This document shows positions 1 to 8,521 of a stretch of 22,500 nt of DNA, one piece after another (positions within the stretch are counted from its first letter, which is position 1; each line of letters begins with the position of its first letter). Position numbers and translations under genes: made by a program. Origin of the DNA: Tubiluchus corallicola (taxonomy: Eukaryota > Priapulida > Priapulimorpha > Priapulimorphida > Tubiluchidae). The notes under the pieces were generated by a model that was not told where the DNA came from, searched no databases, and saw only the letters and a list, made by a program, of their open reading frames with translations. The stretch is from the NCBI GenBank assembly GCA_030141605.1, contig JAQGDQ010000792.1, forward strand, positions 1 to 22,500, written 5' to 3'.

Positions 1-540
1 ATAATGTTAAGTACTTTTAAATGTACGAAATAAATTTAATAAATTAAATTTAAATCAATTTTAAAAAAATTTTAACTTGCAGACGAAAACCGCTTGTTTA
101 TTTCTGTATATACAGCGGTAAACATTCGTGCAACAAAAAATGGTTAACTCTTTACCCCAACAACAAAGGCTCTGGTGATGACGAAGAATTTTGCTCCAGT
201 TAGACCGGGACTCAATCCGTTTAGCTTTACTAGAAACACGTTTACCTAAAAGCACAAGAAATTAGAGTGCCACTTGACTGGTCACGTGATTTCAGTTTTA
301 GTTTATTTCAGTTTAGTTTTATTCACGCATAGCTCATAAAATGCTGCAAACAAAGGAAAATGTGTCCTGGAATGTTTACACGTTCGAGGACAAAGCTAGG
401 TTCACATGTAGTTTAATTACCAATTTTTCGAATAATTTTGGCAAAATTTCACGGCACCTTAACGATATCCAGATGCAAATATCTTGTTAAATGGCTTTCG
501 TGCTAACTACATTTCTAAAGCTGCGTTCACATTGTTATGC
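1..540. other. AT-rich non-genic sequence
   Basis: No convincing coding, RNA or repeat feature is visible on either strand. A 64-codon minus-strand open frame at 61-255 has no recognisable motif and looks like chance. The 3' exons missing from the receptor gene at 4632-7029 could lie here or beyond the window, but I found no TYxxxxxQ-type final transmembrane exon. Confidence 0.5.
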
Positions 541-567
541 AGAAAGGAGATTTTTGCTTTGCATGAT

Positions 568-1045
568 TATTTTGGCACTAGTTAGGAGCTATGCGTCCTC
601 CGTACGAGGAAATTTCTCGCTTGAAATTTAGCACAGTTATTCTGTCACTAACTAGGAGCTACGCATCCTCTGTACGAGGAAATTTCTCGCTTGAAACTTT
701 ATACAGTTATTCTGCCACTAGCTAGGAGCTGTGCGTCCTCCGTACGAGGACATTTCCCGCTTGAAACTTTATACAGTTATTCTGCCACTAGATAGGAGCT
801 ATGCGTCCTCCGTACGAGGAAATTTCTCGCTTGAAACTTTGTACAGTTATTCTGCCACTAGCTAGGAGCTATGCGTCCTCCGTACGAGGAAATTTGTCGC
901 TTGAAACTTTGTACAGTTATTCTGCTACTAGCTAGGAGCTATGCGTCCTCTGTACGAGGAAATTTCCCACTTGAAACTTTGTACAGTTATTCTGCCACTA
1001 GCTAGGAACTATGCGTCCTCCGTACGAGGACATTTCCCCCTTGAT
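568..1045. repeat. 70-bp tandem array, about 7 copies
   Basis: The motif CGTACGAGGA (or TGTACGAGGA) recurs at 601, 671, 741, 811, 881, 951 and 1021, an exact 70-bp period with point changes only. Each unit has an interrupted palindrome, TCCTC-CGTAC-GAGGA, followed by an AAATTTCTCGCTTGAAACTT-like stretch. The last unit is truncated near 1045. A related GCGTCCTCCGTGTGAAA stretch occurs alone at about 1503-1520, so array and flank may belong to one decayed element. Confidence 0.9.
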
Positions 1046-1850
1046 AGAAAATACTGCATGGTTCATTTTCACTAGGATTCATGGGCAATTCACATTAAAA
1101 AACTGCCCAGTCTAATAGAACAGAAGATAATTAAGAAGTATCTCTTCTTGGTTGCTTACAGTTCGATATTTCAGTAAAAATATAATTTTTCAATTTCTTT
1201 TAATTTGCAAATGATGTGCTGTTTTATTAAGGCAACAATAATTGCTACATTCGTGAAAATAAATTAATAACGCATTCATATAATTATTATATATTTATGT
1301 TCACAATCTGTGAAATGGTTAGCCGCTATTGTAAAAATGAACAGGTCATTTTTTTCAAAATTATATTAATTACAATCTGTAAAAGCATTGAACATCGGAG
1401 CTAGCTAGACGCGCGTAAAAAACCGCGCGGTTTCTGTGCGAAATGAGCTTTATTGCTGCGTGGGTTGTGTCACGACAGAATTTTCCGACAACAATTCGGC
1501 GCGTGCGTCCTCCGTGTGAAATGGGCAGTAAGACGCATTTTACAACTATGTGCTTTTAGTACTTTGTACTTTTAGTGCCACGTACTATTTACTACTATGA
1601 ATTATGACTTACCACACAAAGTGTCCGTTGGTCCAACTTTGAAAGATCTACTCTGTTAATTTCACTGATTATATCGTGCACCTGCAAAGCGTAATCAAGT
1701 TAATGTGAAAAATTGAGTATAACCAGATGTAATGTAACCTAACCTTTTACTGACACTGCTTACACAAATAAAGTTACATAACTGGTTTAACCTATCCTAT
1801 TCTGACCTCACTTCATCTGACTTGACTTGACCTTATCTGATCTGACCTTG
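1046..1850. other. Non-genic sequence between arrays
   Basis: No gene is recognisable. GC-richer patches at 1400-1540 contain CGCGCG-like stretches and a sequence resembling the 70-bp array core. From about 1740 the sequence becomes a degenerate run of TGACCT, TGACTT and TCTGACC words that grades into the perfect CCTGA run next to it. Confidence 0.5.
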
Positions 1851-1900
1851 CCTGACCTGACCTGACCTGACCTGACCTGACCTGACCTGACCTGACCTGA
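1851..1900. repeat. (CCTGA)n pentanucleotide run, 10 copies
   Basis: Ten uninterrupted CCTGA units. On the minus strand this reads TCAGG, the telomeric repeat unit known from several beetles. Degenerate TGACCT-like words on the left (about 1740-1850) suggest local microsatellite growth rather than a captured telomere. Confidence 0.9.
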
Positions 1901-2139
1901 TCAAACTAAATTAATCTGACTTATTTTTACTGAAAGCAACTTACGTAAATAATGTTTTGCAATCTATCCTACACTTTAATCCTACCCTGGCCTCCTATAA
2001 CCTTCCATGCAGACTAAACTGACCTAATAAAAAAAATAAACTAACACAACAAGTCCTAATTAAAATTACGTAACTTAATCGAAATTAATCCGTCCAAACT
2101 AAACCTTGCTCTTCCGGTAACCGAAAATAATGCGTCATA

Positions 2140-2503
2140 GACAGACATAGACATAGACATAGACATAGACATAGACATAGACATAGACATAGACATAGGC
2201 ATAGGCATAGACATAGACATAGACATAGACATAGACATAGACATAGACATAGACATAGGCATAGGCATAGACATAGACATAGACATAGACATAGACATAG
2301 ACATAGACATAGACATAGACATAGACATAGACATAGACATAGACATAGACATAGACACAGACACAGACACAGACACAGACACAGACACAGACACAGACAC
2401 AGACACAGACACAGACACAGACACAGACACAGACACAGACACAGACACAGACACAGACACAGACACAGACACAGACACAGACACAAACACAGACACAGAC
2501 ATA
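2140..2503. repeat. Hexanucleotide microsatellite, ACATAG block then ACACAG block
   Basis: About 60 hexamers. From about 2146 to 2350 the unit is ACATAG; from about 2351 it is ACACAG. Paired GGC variants at 2198/2204 recur at 2258/2264, showing an exact 60-bp (10-hexamer) duplication inside the array. Because 6 is a multiple of 3, all three minus-strand frames stay open and give MSMSMS, LCLCLC and VYVYVY dipeptide runs. These are not genes. Confidence 0.95.
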
Positions 2504-2640
2504 GAACATTTATTTTCTCCAATTAGTTTAACATCAACATTTTTTTAAACATTAAGTAATTATAATCATGGAGCAGGGCAGAGAATGACCATAGCGTCAT
2601 CTAGTCTCCTGCCCTTTCTTATAAATAGATTAATATATTA
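2504..2640 (-). mobile_element. Possible LINE 3' end carrying the hexamer tail
   Basis: On the minus strand this reads a hairpin-bearing segment, an AT-rich stretch, then GGAGAAAATAAATGTTC running directly into the TATGTC/TGTGTC hexamers. A short 3' UTR with an AATAAA-like signal followed by a simple-repeat tail is the usual end of many non-LTR retrotransposons. No coding part is recognisable, so the assignment rests on architecture only. Confidence 0.35.
2575..2615. other. Two-part stem-loop
   Basis: AGGGCAG (2575-2581) pairs with CTGCCCT (2609-2615). Inside it ATGAC (2585-2589) pairs with GTCAT (2596-2600) around a 6-nt loop, and AGA can pair with TCT between the stems. It sits about 70 bp from the hexamer tail and could be the 3' recognition hairpin of the proposed LINE. 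Confidence 0.55.
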
Positions 2641-3245
2641 AGTAATTAATAGTGATGCTGCAGATAACAAGAACAAAAACCAAATAAGAAAAAATAATAA
2701 TAAAAAAGTATAAATGATACAAATTATCCAAAAAGAACTGAAAACAAAAAATAATAAAGCTAGATACCTAAATCTAAACAAAACAATACAATTATTCAGT
2801 AATTAGGATTATCATATGTAGTAGTTTCAAATGAGGTCTTATTAACAGGGGAATTTGACCAAGGTTAGTGAGTAAAGTTTAAAACTGAGAGTATTGAAAG
2901 AAAAAAATAAGTATCAAAAAAGTGTAATATAGAAAAATTTATGTGAAAAAGTAAGTTTGAGAAAGAGCAACAATTACTTAGGAGATGAGGAGAAAAAAAG
3001 AAAAAATCGTGGGTTTATCATTACTATCATCAGCCTCTTGGGGGGGGGGTCTACGTACCGTTTCGTGAAGTTTCACGCCACACCAGCTGACAATTATGAT
3101 ACCTGACCACCAGAGAACGCTGCAGTAGACGTAAAACATGATAAATCCCCAATTATCTGTAGTATGAATGTCTGAAAGTTCAAGAAATAAGATCTTAGTA
3201 AGACTATTAGTCAGTCAGTTTGGGAAACCGTTTTCAGGAATAATC
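2641..3245. other. AT-rich non-genic sequence
   Basis: Very AT-rich with A-runs and a ten-G homopolymer near 3040-3049. No coding, RNA or recognisable mobile sequence seen. Confidence 0.5.
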
Positions 3246-3395
3246 AAGCACAAGAAAATCCTCCACTTACATAAAGCTTAAAAAATTCATCTTGAAATTT
3301 TATAGCACATATATTCTACCTTTCTGCTTACAGGACTTGCGTCGGCCGTAACGCTGTATAAAACGTGTAAATAAACAATCTGTTGGTGATGAAAT
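3246..3395 (+). repeat. Dispersed repeat R2, copy 1 (partial)
   Basis: Shares a long stretch with 11570-11770 and 15904-16112: AGCACAAGAAAA, a CTTACATAAAG segment, TTGAAATTTTATA, then ACTTGCGTCGGC and GCTGTATAAAAC. The TATAAAA word is kept in all three copies. Only about 150 bp of the family is present. The family could be a decayed LTR or MITE; its ends are not resolved. Confidence 0.75.
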
Positions 3396-3662
3396 TTTAC
3401 AACTCTCGTCGTGTTTTCCATATGCTGTTTTGTTTTTATTTATGATTATGTGAATTTACATTAGAATTGGTAATTATGTTTATTATGATTGTACTCGCTG
3501 TTTTACATTGTGTATAATGTGTGTAAATTTTTGTTACTAAGCATTAAAATATGTTCTCGTTTATTATGTATGTATGTAGTGTTGGATTATAATTTGTAAC
3601 TACGTCTATTGTATATGATCGTTGTCGTTCAATGTGTCTCATGTCTCATGTCTCTAGATTCT

Positions 3663-3666
<4 letters not shown>
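3396..3666. other. T-rich non-genic sequence
   Basis: AT-rich sequence with many TGT and TATG words, including a short TATGTATGTATG run. Could be mobile-element 3' UTR, but nothing diagnostic is seen. Confidence 0.35.

Positions 3667-3716
<50 letters not shown>
3667..3716. repeat. Compound (TA)n(TG)n microsatellite
   Basis: About 14 TA dinucleotides followed by about 11 TG dinucleotides. Confidence 0.95.
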
Positions 3717-3870
3717 AATAGGTTTAATACGTTGTGAATGCTTTAAGAAATTTTAAACATATCCCTACAAATAGAGGCAATGTATTCTATAAATATTCAG
3801 AATTGTATCTAATATCGCACTAAAATTATATATTTCCTGTCCTGACGCGTCTTGCTTGTCACTGTAATAC

Positions 3871-4666
3871 GTGTAGATGCATTATATCTTTCTTACCTTG
3901 TGAATCTACTGTATAATGCGTGTAGATGTATTATATCTTTCTTACCTTGTGAATCTACTGTATAATGCGTGTAGATGCATTATATCTTTCTTACCTTGTG
4001 AATCTACCGTATAATACGCGTAGATGCATTATATCTTTCTTACCTTGTGAATCCACTGTATAATACGTGTAGATGCATTATATCTTTCTTACCTTGTGAA
4101 TCTACTGTATAATACGTGTAGATGCATTATATCTTTCTTACCTTGTGAATCTACTGTATAATACGTGTAGATGCATTATATCTTTCTTACCTTGTGAATC
4201 TACCGTATAATACGTGTAGATGCATTATATCTTTCTTACATTGTGAATCTACTGTATAATACGTGTAGATGCATTGTATCTTTCTTACCTTGTGAATCTA
4301 CTGTATAATACGTGTAGATGCATTATATCTTTCTTACCTTGTGAATCTACTGTATAATACGTGTAGATGCATTATATCTTTCTTACCTTGGGAATCTACC
4401 GTATAATACGTGTAGATGCATTGTATCTTTCTTACATTGTGAATCTACTGTATAATACGTGTAGATGCATTATATCTTTCTTACCTTGTGAATCTACTGT
4501 ATAATACGTGTAGATGCATTATATCTTTCTTACCTTGTGAATCTACTGTATAATACGTGTAGATGCATTATATCTTTCTTACCTTGTGAATCTACTGTAT
4601 AATACGTGTAGATGCATTATATCTTTCTTACCTTGTGAATCTACTGTATAATAAGTGTAGATGCAT
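3871..4666 (-). repeat. 49-bp tandem array of a receptor splice-donor segment, 16 copies
   Basis: The plus-strand word CTTACCTTG (variants CTTACATTG) recurs at 3892, 3941, 3990 and every 49 bp to 4627, giving 16 copies. In minus-strand (gene) orientation each unit contains CACAAG|GTAAG, a strong 5' splice site, preceded by about 38 bp matching the last codons of receptor exon 2. The unit at 4627 is the real exon end; it differs from the others in the codons upstream (AAGTGTAG instead of ACGTGTAG on the plus strand). The other 15 units form the start of the following intron. Two or so units have AAT|GTAAG instead of AAG|GTAAG. Confidence 0.95.
4630..4631 (-). other. Receptor exon 2 splice donor (GT)
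   Basis: CACAAG|GTAAGAAAG is a strong U1-type donor giving a phase-1 exon end. Reading on for one more array unit stays open and reaches a second identical donor at 4582-4581 (phase 2, 16 extra residues). A stop codon created at that second GTAAG blocks any third donor. Confidence 0.75.
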
Positions 4667-5316
4667 ATCACGATCACATCCAAGCAATAAGTAGCTAAAA
4701 TCAGTCCAGAGAACATTTGGTCAACCACAAAACACAACTCAGTCAACGAACTGTGTCTCTTTAACAGATTTATCACATTGAATTTCTTGGCCTCGTCAGA
4801 ATACAGGCACTCCACTGCCAAATCTGAGTTCACCTTTTCAAATTCCGTGGCAAGAGCCAGGGCCACGACCAGAACGAACACTTTGGACAGAGTGTAGATG
4901 CCAACGCTGAAACATTCTAGCACAACCACTGCACTTTCTATCAGAATTTGTAGCACTAGATGTAATTTTGATTTGTTGATGGGGTAGAACAGCGGCGAGT
5001 CCGGTAGAGGCGCCGTCAGTCTTGCCACCGGGGGCAGATATGACACGATCATCAACACCTGGACAAAGACAACGGTGAGGACCCCCACGCGGACCATGCG
5101 CCGAGAACAGGTGTACGTAGCCCTGGTGCCCGGATGGTTAGTCCTTCTGCTCCATTCCTCTAGGAGTCTCCCCAGTTTAAAGCCACTGACCATTGTTGCT
5201 GACCACACCACAGCATACTCGATGTACTGGGTCAGTTCTGTGAGATTGAACACGATATCATCCCAGCGGTCAGCTGTCGGTAGAACTAAGATTGAATAAA
5301 TTGTTCTCACTATCAC
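4632..5316 (-). CDS. Gustatory receptor-like gene, exon 2 (TM2-TM6 region)
   Basis: This exon encodes 228 complete residues plus one base, residues 104-331 of the predicted protein. Hydrophobic segments lie at about 136-150, 177-195, 223-258 and 304-325. The pattern LTELCFVVDQ-MFSGLIL-YCLDVIVICIY matches the region before and through TM6 of insect gustatory receptors, where sugar-receptor-like members have a comparable L-x-ELV-x-x-VD-x-x-S-x-L-I-L stretch. Gustatory receptors are membrane chemoreceptors or ligand-gated channels of sensory neurons. The acceptor TTGCAG|GTG is at 5317-5318 and the donor CAAG|GTAAG at 4631-4630. Joined to exon 1 in phase 0, the model reaches 331 residues, leaving room for the usual TM7 exon of a 400-450 residue receptor. 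That exon, with its TYxxxxxQ motif, was not found. Sequence is intact. Odorant receptor is the alternative family. Confidence 0.75.
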
Positions 5317-5745
5317 CTGCAAGAACAGGTAAGAACTAAGATTGAATAAATTGTTCTCACTATCACCTGCAAGTACAGGTAAGAACTAAGATTGAATAAA
5401 TTGTTCTCACTATCACCTGCAAGTACAGGTAAGAACTAAGATTGAATAAATTGTTCTCACTATCACCTGCAAGTACAGGTAAGAACTAAGATTGACTAAA
5501 TTGTTCTCACTATCGCCTGCAAGTACAGGTAAGAACTAAGATTGAATAAATTGTTCTCACTATCACCTGCAAGTATAGGTAAGAACTAAGATTGAATAAA
5601 TTGTTCTCACTATCGCCTGGAAGTACAGGTAAGAACTAAGATTGAATAAATTGTTCTCACTATCACCTGCAAGTACAGGTAAGAACTAAGATTGAATAAA
5701 TTGTTCTCACTATCACCTGCAAGTATAGGTAAGAACTAAGATTGA
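5281..5745 (-). repeat. 50-bp tandem array of a receptor splice-acceptor segment, 9 copies
   Basis: The motif AAGAACTAAG recurs at 5331, 5381 and every 50 bp to 5731; the unit at 5281 begins with T and is the exon itself. In gene orientation each unit is CTTACCTGTACTTGCAG followed by GTGATAGTGAGAAC and the next codons of exon 2. The unit next to the exon has CCTGTTCTTGCAG while all others have CCTGTACTTGCAG or a closely similar form, so the functional copy has a cleaner pyrimidine tract. On the plus strand most units also carry CAG|GTAAGA. Variants include TATCGCC (two units) and CCTGG for CCTGC (one unit). Confidence 0.95.
5317..5318 (-). other. Receptor exon 2 splice acceptor (AG)
   Basis: CCTGTTCTTGCAG|GTGATAG. 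The phase-0 junction with exon 1 keeps the frame. Splicing to any of the eight distal AG copies reads through one 50-bp unit and meets TGA then TAG, so only this acceptor gives a full protein. Confidence 0.75.
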
Positions 5746-5782
5746 CATAGACATAGACATAAACACGTAGACGTGACGTGCA

Positions 5783-6547
5783 GAAACACTGCAATCGTAG
5801 ATAGGTTTACACACATGTCAGAAGCACTGCAATCGTAGATAGGTTTACACACATGTCAGAAGCACTGCAATCGTAGATAGGTTTACACACATGCCAGGAG
5901 CACTGCAACCGTAGATAGGTTTACACACATACCAGGAGCACTGCAGTCGTAGATAGGTTTACACACATGCCAGGAGCACTGCAATCGTAGATAGGTTTAC
6001 ACACATGCCAGGAGCACTGCAATCGTAGATAGGTTTACACACATGCCAGGAGCACTGCAATCGTAGATAGGTTTACACACATGCCAGGAGCACTGCAGTC
6101 GTAGATAGGTTTACACACATGCCAGAAGCACTGCAATCGTAGATAGGTTTACACACATACCAGGAGCACTGCAGTCGTAGATAGGTTTACACACATGCCA
6201 GAAGCACTGCAATCGTAGATAGGTTTACACACATGCCAGAAGCACTGCAATCGTAGATAGGTTTACACACATGCCAGAAGCACTGCAATCGTAGATAGGT
6301 TTACACACATGCCAGAAGTACTACAATCGTAGATAGGTTTACACACATGCCAAAAGCACTGCAATCGTAGATAGGTTTACACACATGCCAGAAACACAGC
6401 AATCGTAGATAGGTTTACACACATGCCAGAAACACAGCAATCGTAGATAGGTTTACACACATGCCAGCCAGAAGCACTGCAATCGTAGATAGGTTTACAC
6501 ACATGCCAGAAGTACTACAATCGTAGATAGGTTTAAACACATGCCGT
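5783..6547. repeat. 38-bp tandem array, 20 copies, inside receptor intron 1
   Basis: GTAGATAGGTTTA occurs 20 times at 38-bp spacing, with one 4-bp insertion (GCCAGCCAG near 6463). Variants AAGCAC, GAGCAC and AAACAC spread in runs, as expected from local slippage or unequal exchange. In gene orientation most units contain CTACGATTGCAG, another acceptor-like YAG. With the adjoining 50-bp array it fills most of the 1404-bp intron. Confidence 0.95.
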
Positions 6548-6718
6548 AGTAGCTTCGGTTACTAAGCACACACCGTAGCAATTCAGCTGTTCACTCACAC
6601 TCCAAAAACGGATTAAGATGATTAAATGTTTATTTTCCTATCCTGATTCCGCTTCCGGTGCGCCTAAAATTCAGAGAAACTTCGGGGAATTTTAGGGATT
6701 TAGGGAATCTGTTTACTC

Positions 6719-6720
6719 AC
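6719..6720 (-). other. Receptor exon 1 splice donor (GT)
   Basis: GGTCGG|GTGAGTAAAC is a close match to the donor consensus and ends the exon on a complete codon (phase 0). Confidence 0.75.
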
Positions 6721-7029
6721 CCGACCCCAAAGTATGAATCCCACGAAGGCTGACCACAAAACGAGTCCAAAGTGACATCGTTTGTCCATCCAGGCTTTTC
6801 TACTTCTGTTGTCAATGTTCCAGGGAAAGACACCCATAAACTGCATGTATTTCATCACAGGTTTTAGTAACGTCTTCAACTGTTCACGATTGTCCTGTCT
6901 GTTTTTGGGCAAATTAGAGAGGCCATCGCTGCGAGCTTTCTCCTCCGTCGAAGGTTGTTCCGAGCTGCCCTTTCTGAGCGCCGCTTCGACGTTGTTCACT
7001 GTCATGTGCTGAGTGTGTGAATGTGGCAT
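6721..7029 (-). CDS. Gustatory receptor-like gene, exon 1 (N-terminus and TM1)
   Basis: Starting at the first ATG of the open frame (7029-7027, context GTCACAGCCATGC) this exon encodes 103 residues and ends in phase 0 at the donor 6720-6719. An in-frame stop lies a few codons upstream and only a TTG precedes this ATG, so a spliced upstream start is possible but not needed. Residues 1-50 are hydrophilic (Gln, Asn, Lys, Glu). Residues 54-70, LLKPVMKYMQFMGVFPW, match the L-x-P-x-x-x-x-x-Q-x-x-G-x-F-P entry typical of insect gustatory receptors. Residues 86-102 form TM1. It joins exon 2 at 5316 without frameshift across a 1404-bp intron made mostly of tandem repeats. Reading frame intact; no frameshift seen. 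Confidence in the family is moderate because the diagnostic C-terminus is missing. Confidence 0.75.
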
Positions 7030-7131
7030 GGCTGTGACGAACGACAAGAACTTTCGTCTAAATTATCACGCTATTGAATAGAAAAGAAAACGCAATTACT
7101 ACTACAAAAGCGTTTTTGATAATTAAATAAT

Positions 7132-7331
7132 AGACATAAAATCTTAATTAACGACGGGCGAGCATAACTATTGATAACGTCACAAACGAACATAATTTTT
7201 AACAGCAAAAATATTTCACGAGCGTGTAATTATAGATATAAAATCTTAATTAACCACGGGCGAGCATAACTATTGATGACGTCACAAACGAACATCATTT
7301 TTAACAGCAAAAATATTCCACGAGCGTGTTG
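7132..7331. repeat. 102-bp tandem duplication of part of dispersed repeat R1
   Basis: AGACATAAAATCTTAATTAA at 7132 recurs as AGATATAAAATCTTAATTAA at 7234. Both copies continue through GGGCGAGCATAACTATTGAT, CGTCACAAACGAACAT and CACGAGCGTG. The second copy has the palindrome TGACGTCA; the first has TAACGTCA. Confidence 0.85.
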
Positions 7332-7410
7332 CACGTGTTTGTGAAAGCCATAATCGAAGTACAGTGCTACTGTAAGATATTCAGTGTGTTGTACTAGAAC
7401 TAGGCAAGTT
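7234..7410 (-). repeat. Dispersed repeat R1, copy 1
   Basis: On the minus strand this shares about 150 bp with 11240-11400 (plus), beginning CACTGAATATCTTACAGTAG and passing through CAACACGCTCGTGGAATATT. Both copies translate to a similar 49-residue stretch, but most base differences change the amino acid, so the shared frame is not evidence of coding. Probably a mobile-element fragment; class unknown. Confidence 0.75.
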
Positions 7411-7430
7411 TTAAGATAAAAATTCACATT

Positions 7431-8040
7431 TCAAATTTACCGCTGTCCTCACGCATGAGCTGTCGAACGCGTGCAGTTCGTCACAAACTAACACATTCGA
7501 ACTGAGAGGTACAGCACATGTTTGTCGTGCAATGAAGACGCTAGTTCCTGTCTAACTACCGAATAGCGAAATGCGTGTAATAGCGAAAAATGATTAAACG
7601 TTGCATTATGAATTGATTAGTATTCACAAATGATCTCACTAAACGAAATCTGTTTTAAAAATGTTCTGCACTTAAAATTGACGCTTTATCACAAATATCC
7701 CGGCTATCCATTAGAAGTCAACATAGAAAATCAATCGTTTTGCAATTATCGATCACCGTAGGAGCACTCGAAGCGCTAATAAATTTTTCCCGAACTAATC
7801 CGCTGTTTCCTGTTGACGTTTCCTGTTCTGGATGATGTAGCAGGATTCTTCCCACGTTCTTCCCCGCACGTCTGCGCCAGTGCGCGAAGCCAGTTGAGTA
7901 GATCATATCAAGACGCAGGCACTGCTTCAACGGCAGAAATCATCACCGGATTATTTCTACACGTTTCGTTTTTAAAGTTAATTGCTCCATGCAAGTCAGC
8001 TGGCACTCGAGGTTCCTTTTTTGTTTGAAAATTTGAATGA
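7431..8040. other. Non-genic sequence
   Basis: No recognisable gene or element. 7790-7930 is GC-richer and open on both strands for about 70 codons, without known motifs. Confidence 0.45.
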
Positions 8041-8126
8041 CGCACGCACACACACACACATACACGCACATGCTCACACACATACGCACGCACACGCACA
8101 CGCGCACGCACACACACACACGTAGG
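8041..8126. repeat. CA/CG-rich simple repeat
   Basis: Imperfect (CA)n with CGCA interruptions. It is followed directly by a 108-bp segment that is duplicated at 8522. Confidence 0.9.
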
Positions 8127-8228
8127 CTGAGTAACTGCTTGTTGTGTAATTCCTTGCACCTGTTCGTTATTCGACGCTTATATGAAAGTTGTACTACGTA
8201 ACTGCCTGTGGTGTGTTATAAAACGTGC
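8121..8228. repeat. 108-bp duplicated segment, copy 1
   Basis: From GTAGGCTGAGTAACTGCTTG to GTTATAAAACGTGCC; copy 2 at 8522-8629 differs at only a handful of bases. Both copies lie immediately right of a CA-rich repeat. Confidence 0.9.
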
Positions 8229-8317
8229 CTGTCACATGAATATGAAAGTCAACACATTTCCCGACAAGAATAAGATTTTTTTCTAAAATGTGATGCCCCT
8301 CAAACGTTGGCGCCCTA

Positions 8318-8402
8318 TGCAATAGCCTATTGGTTAATACGTCCCCTGCTGAGGGACCCAGTCCCCTCCTCACTATGTTCAAACTTTCCCAGCGGGGACC
8401 CA
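8318..8402 (+). mobile_element. Degenerate tRNA-derived SINE head
   Basis: TAGCCTATTGGTTAATAC (8323-) resembles a Pol III A box of tRNA type, and TGTTCAAACTTTCC (8376-) followed by CAGCGGGGACC resembles a decayed B box and acceptor side. Spacing of about 53 bp fits a tRNA-derived promoter. No clear body or tail was defined. Confidence 0.35.
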
Positions 8403-8464
8403 ATCACATTGACTGCCCAACATTAGATGTTAAACTGATAACTACAGACGTTTCACATACAAAG

Positions 8465-8520
8465 TGCACGCACACACACACACACGCACACACACACGCT
8501 CACACACACACACACACATA
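8465..8520. repeat. CA-rich simple repeat
   Basis: Imperfect (CA)n with CGCA and GCTCA interruptions, directly left of copy 2 of the 108-bp segment. Confidence 0.9.
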
Positions 8521-8521
8521 C

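Noticed and set aside
2056-2522. Minus-strand open frames of 124-148 codons (MSMS, LCLC, VYVY)
   Set aside because: Translations of a hexamer microsatellite open in all three frames.
4579-4631. The open-frame extension of receptor exon 2 as constitutive coding sequence
   Set aside because: It lies beyond a strong donor and inside the tandem array. It is kept only as a possible alternative donor product.
3871-6547. CRISPR-like regular repeats (38, 49 and 50 bp)
   Set aside because: Units are directly abutting with no unique spacers, in a eukaryotic intron context.
7718-8028. Opposing 70-codon open frames as a gene
   Set aside because: No motif, no splice context, and both strands are open to a similar length.
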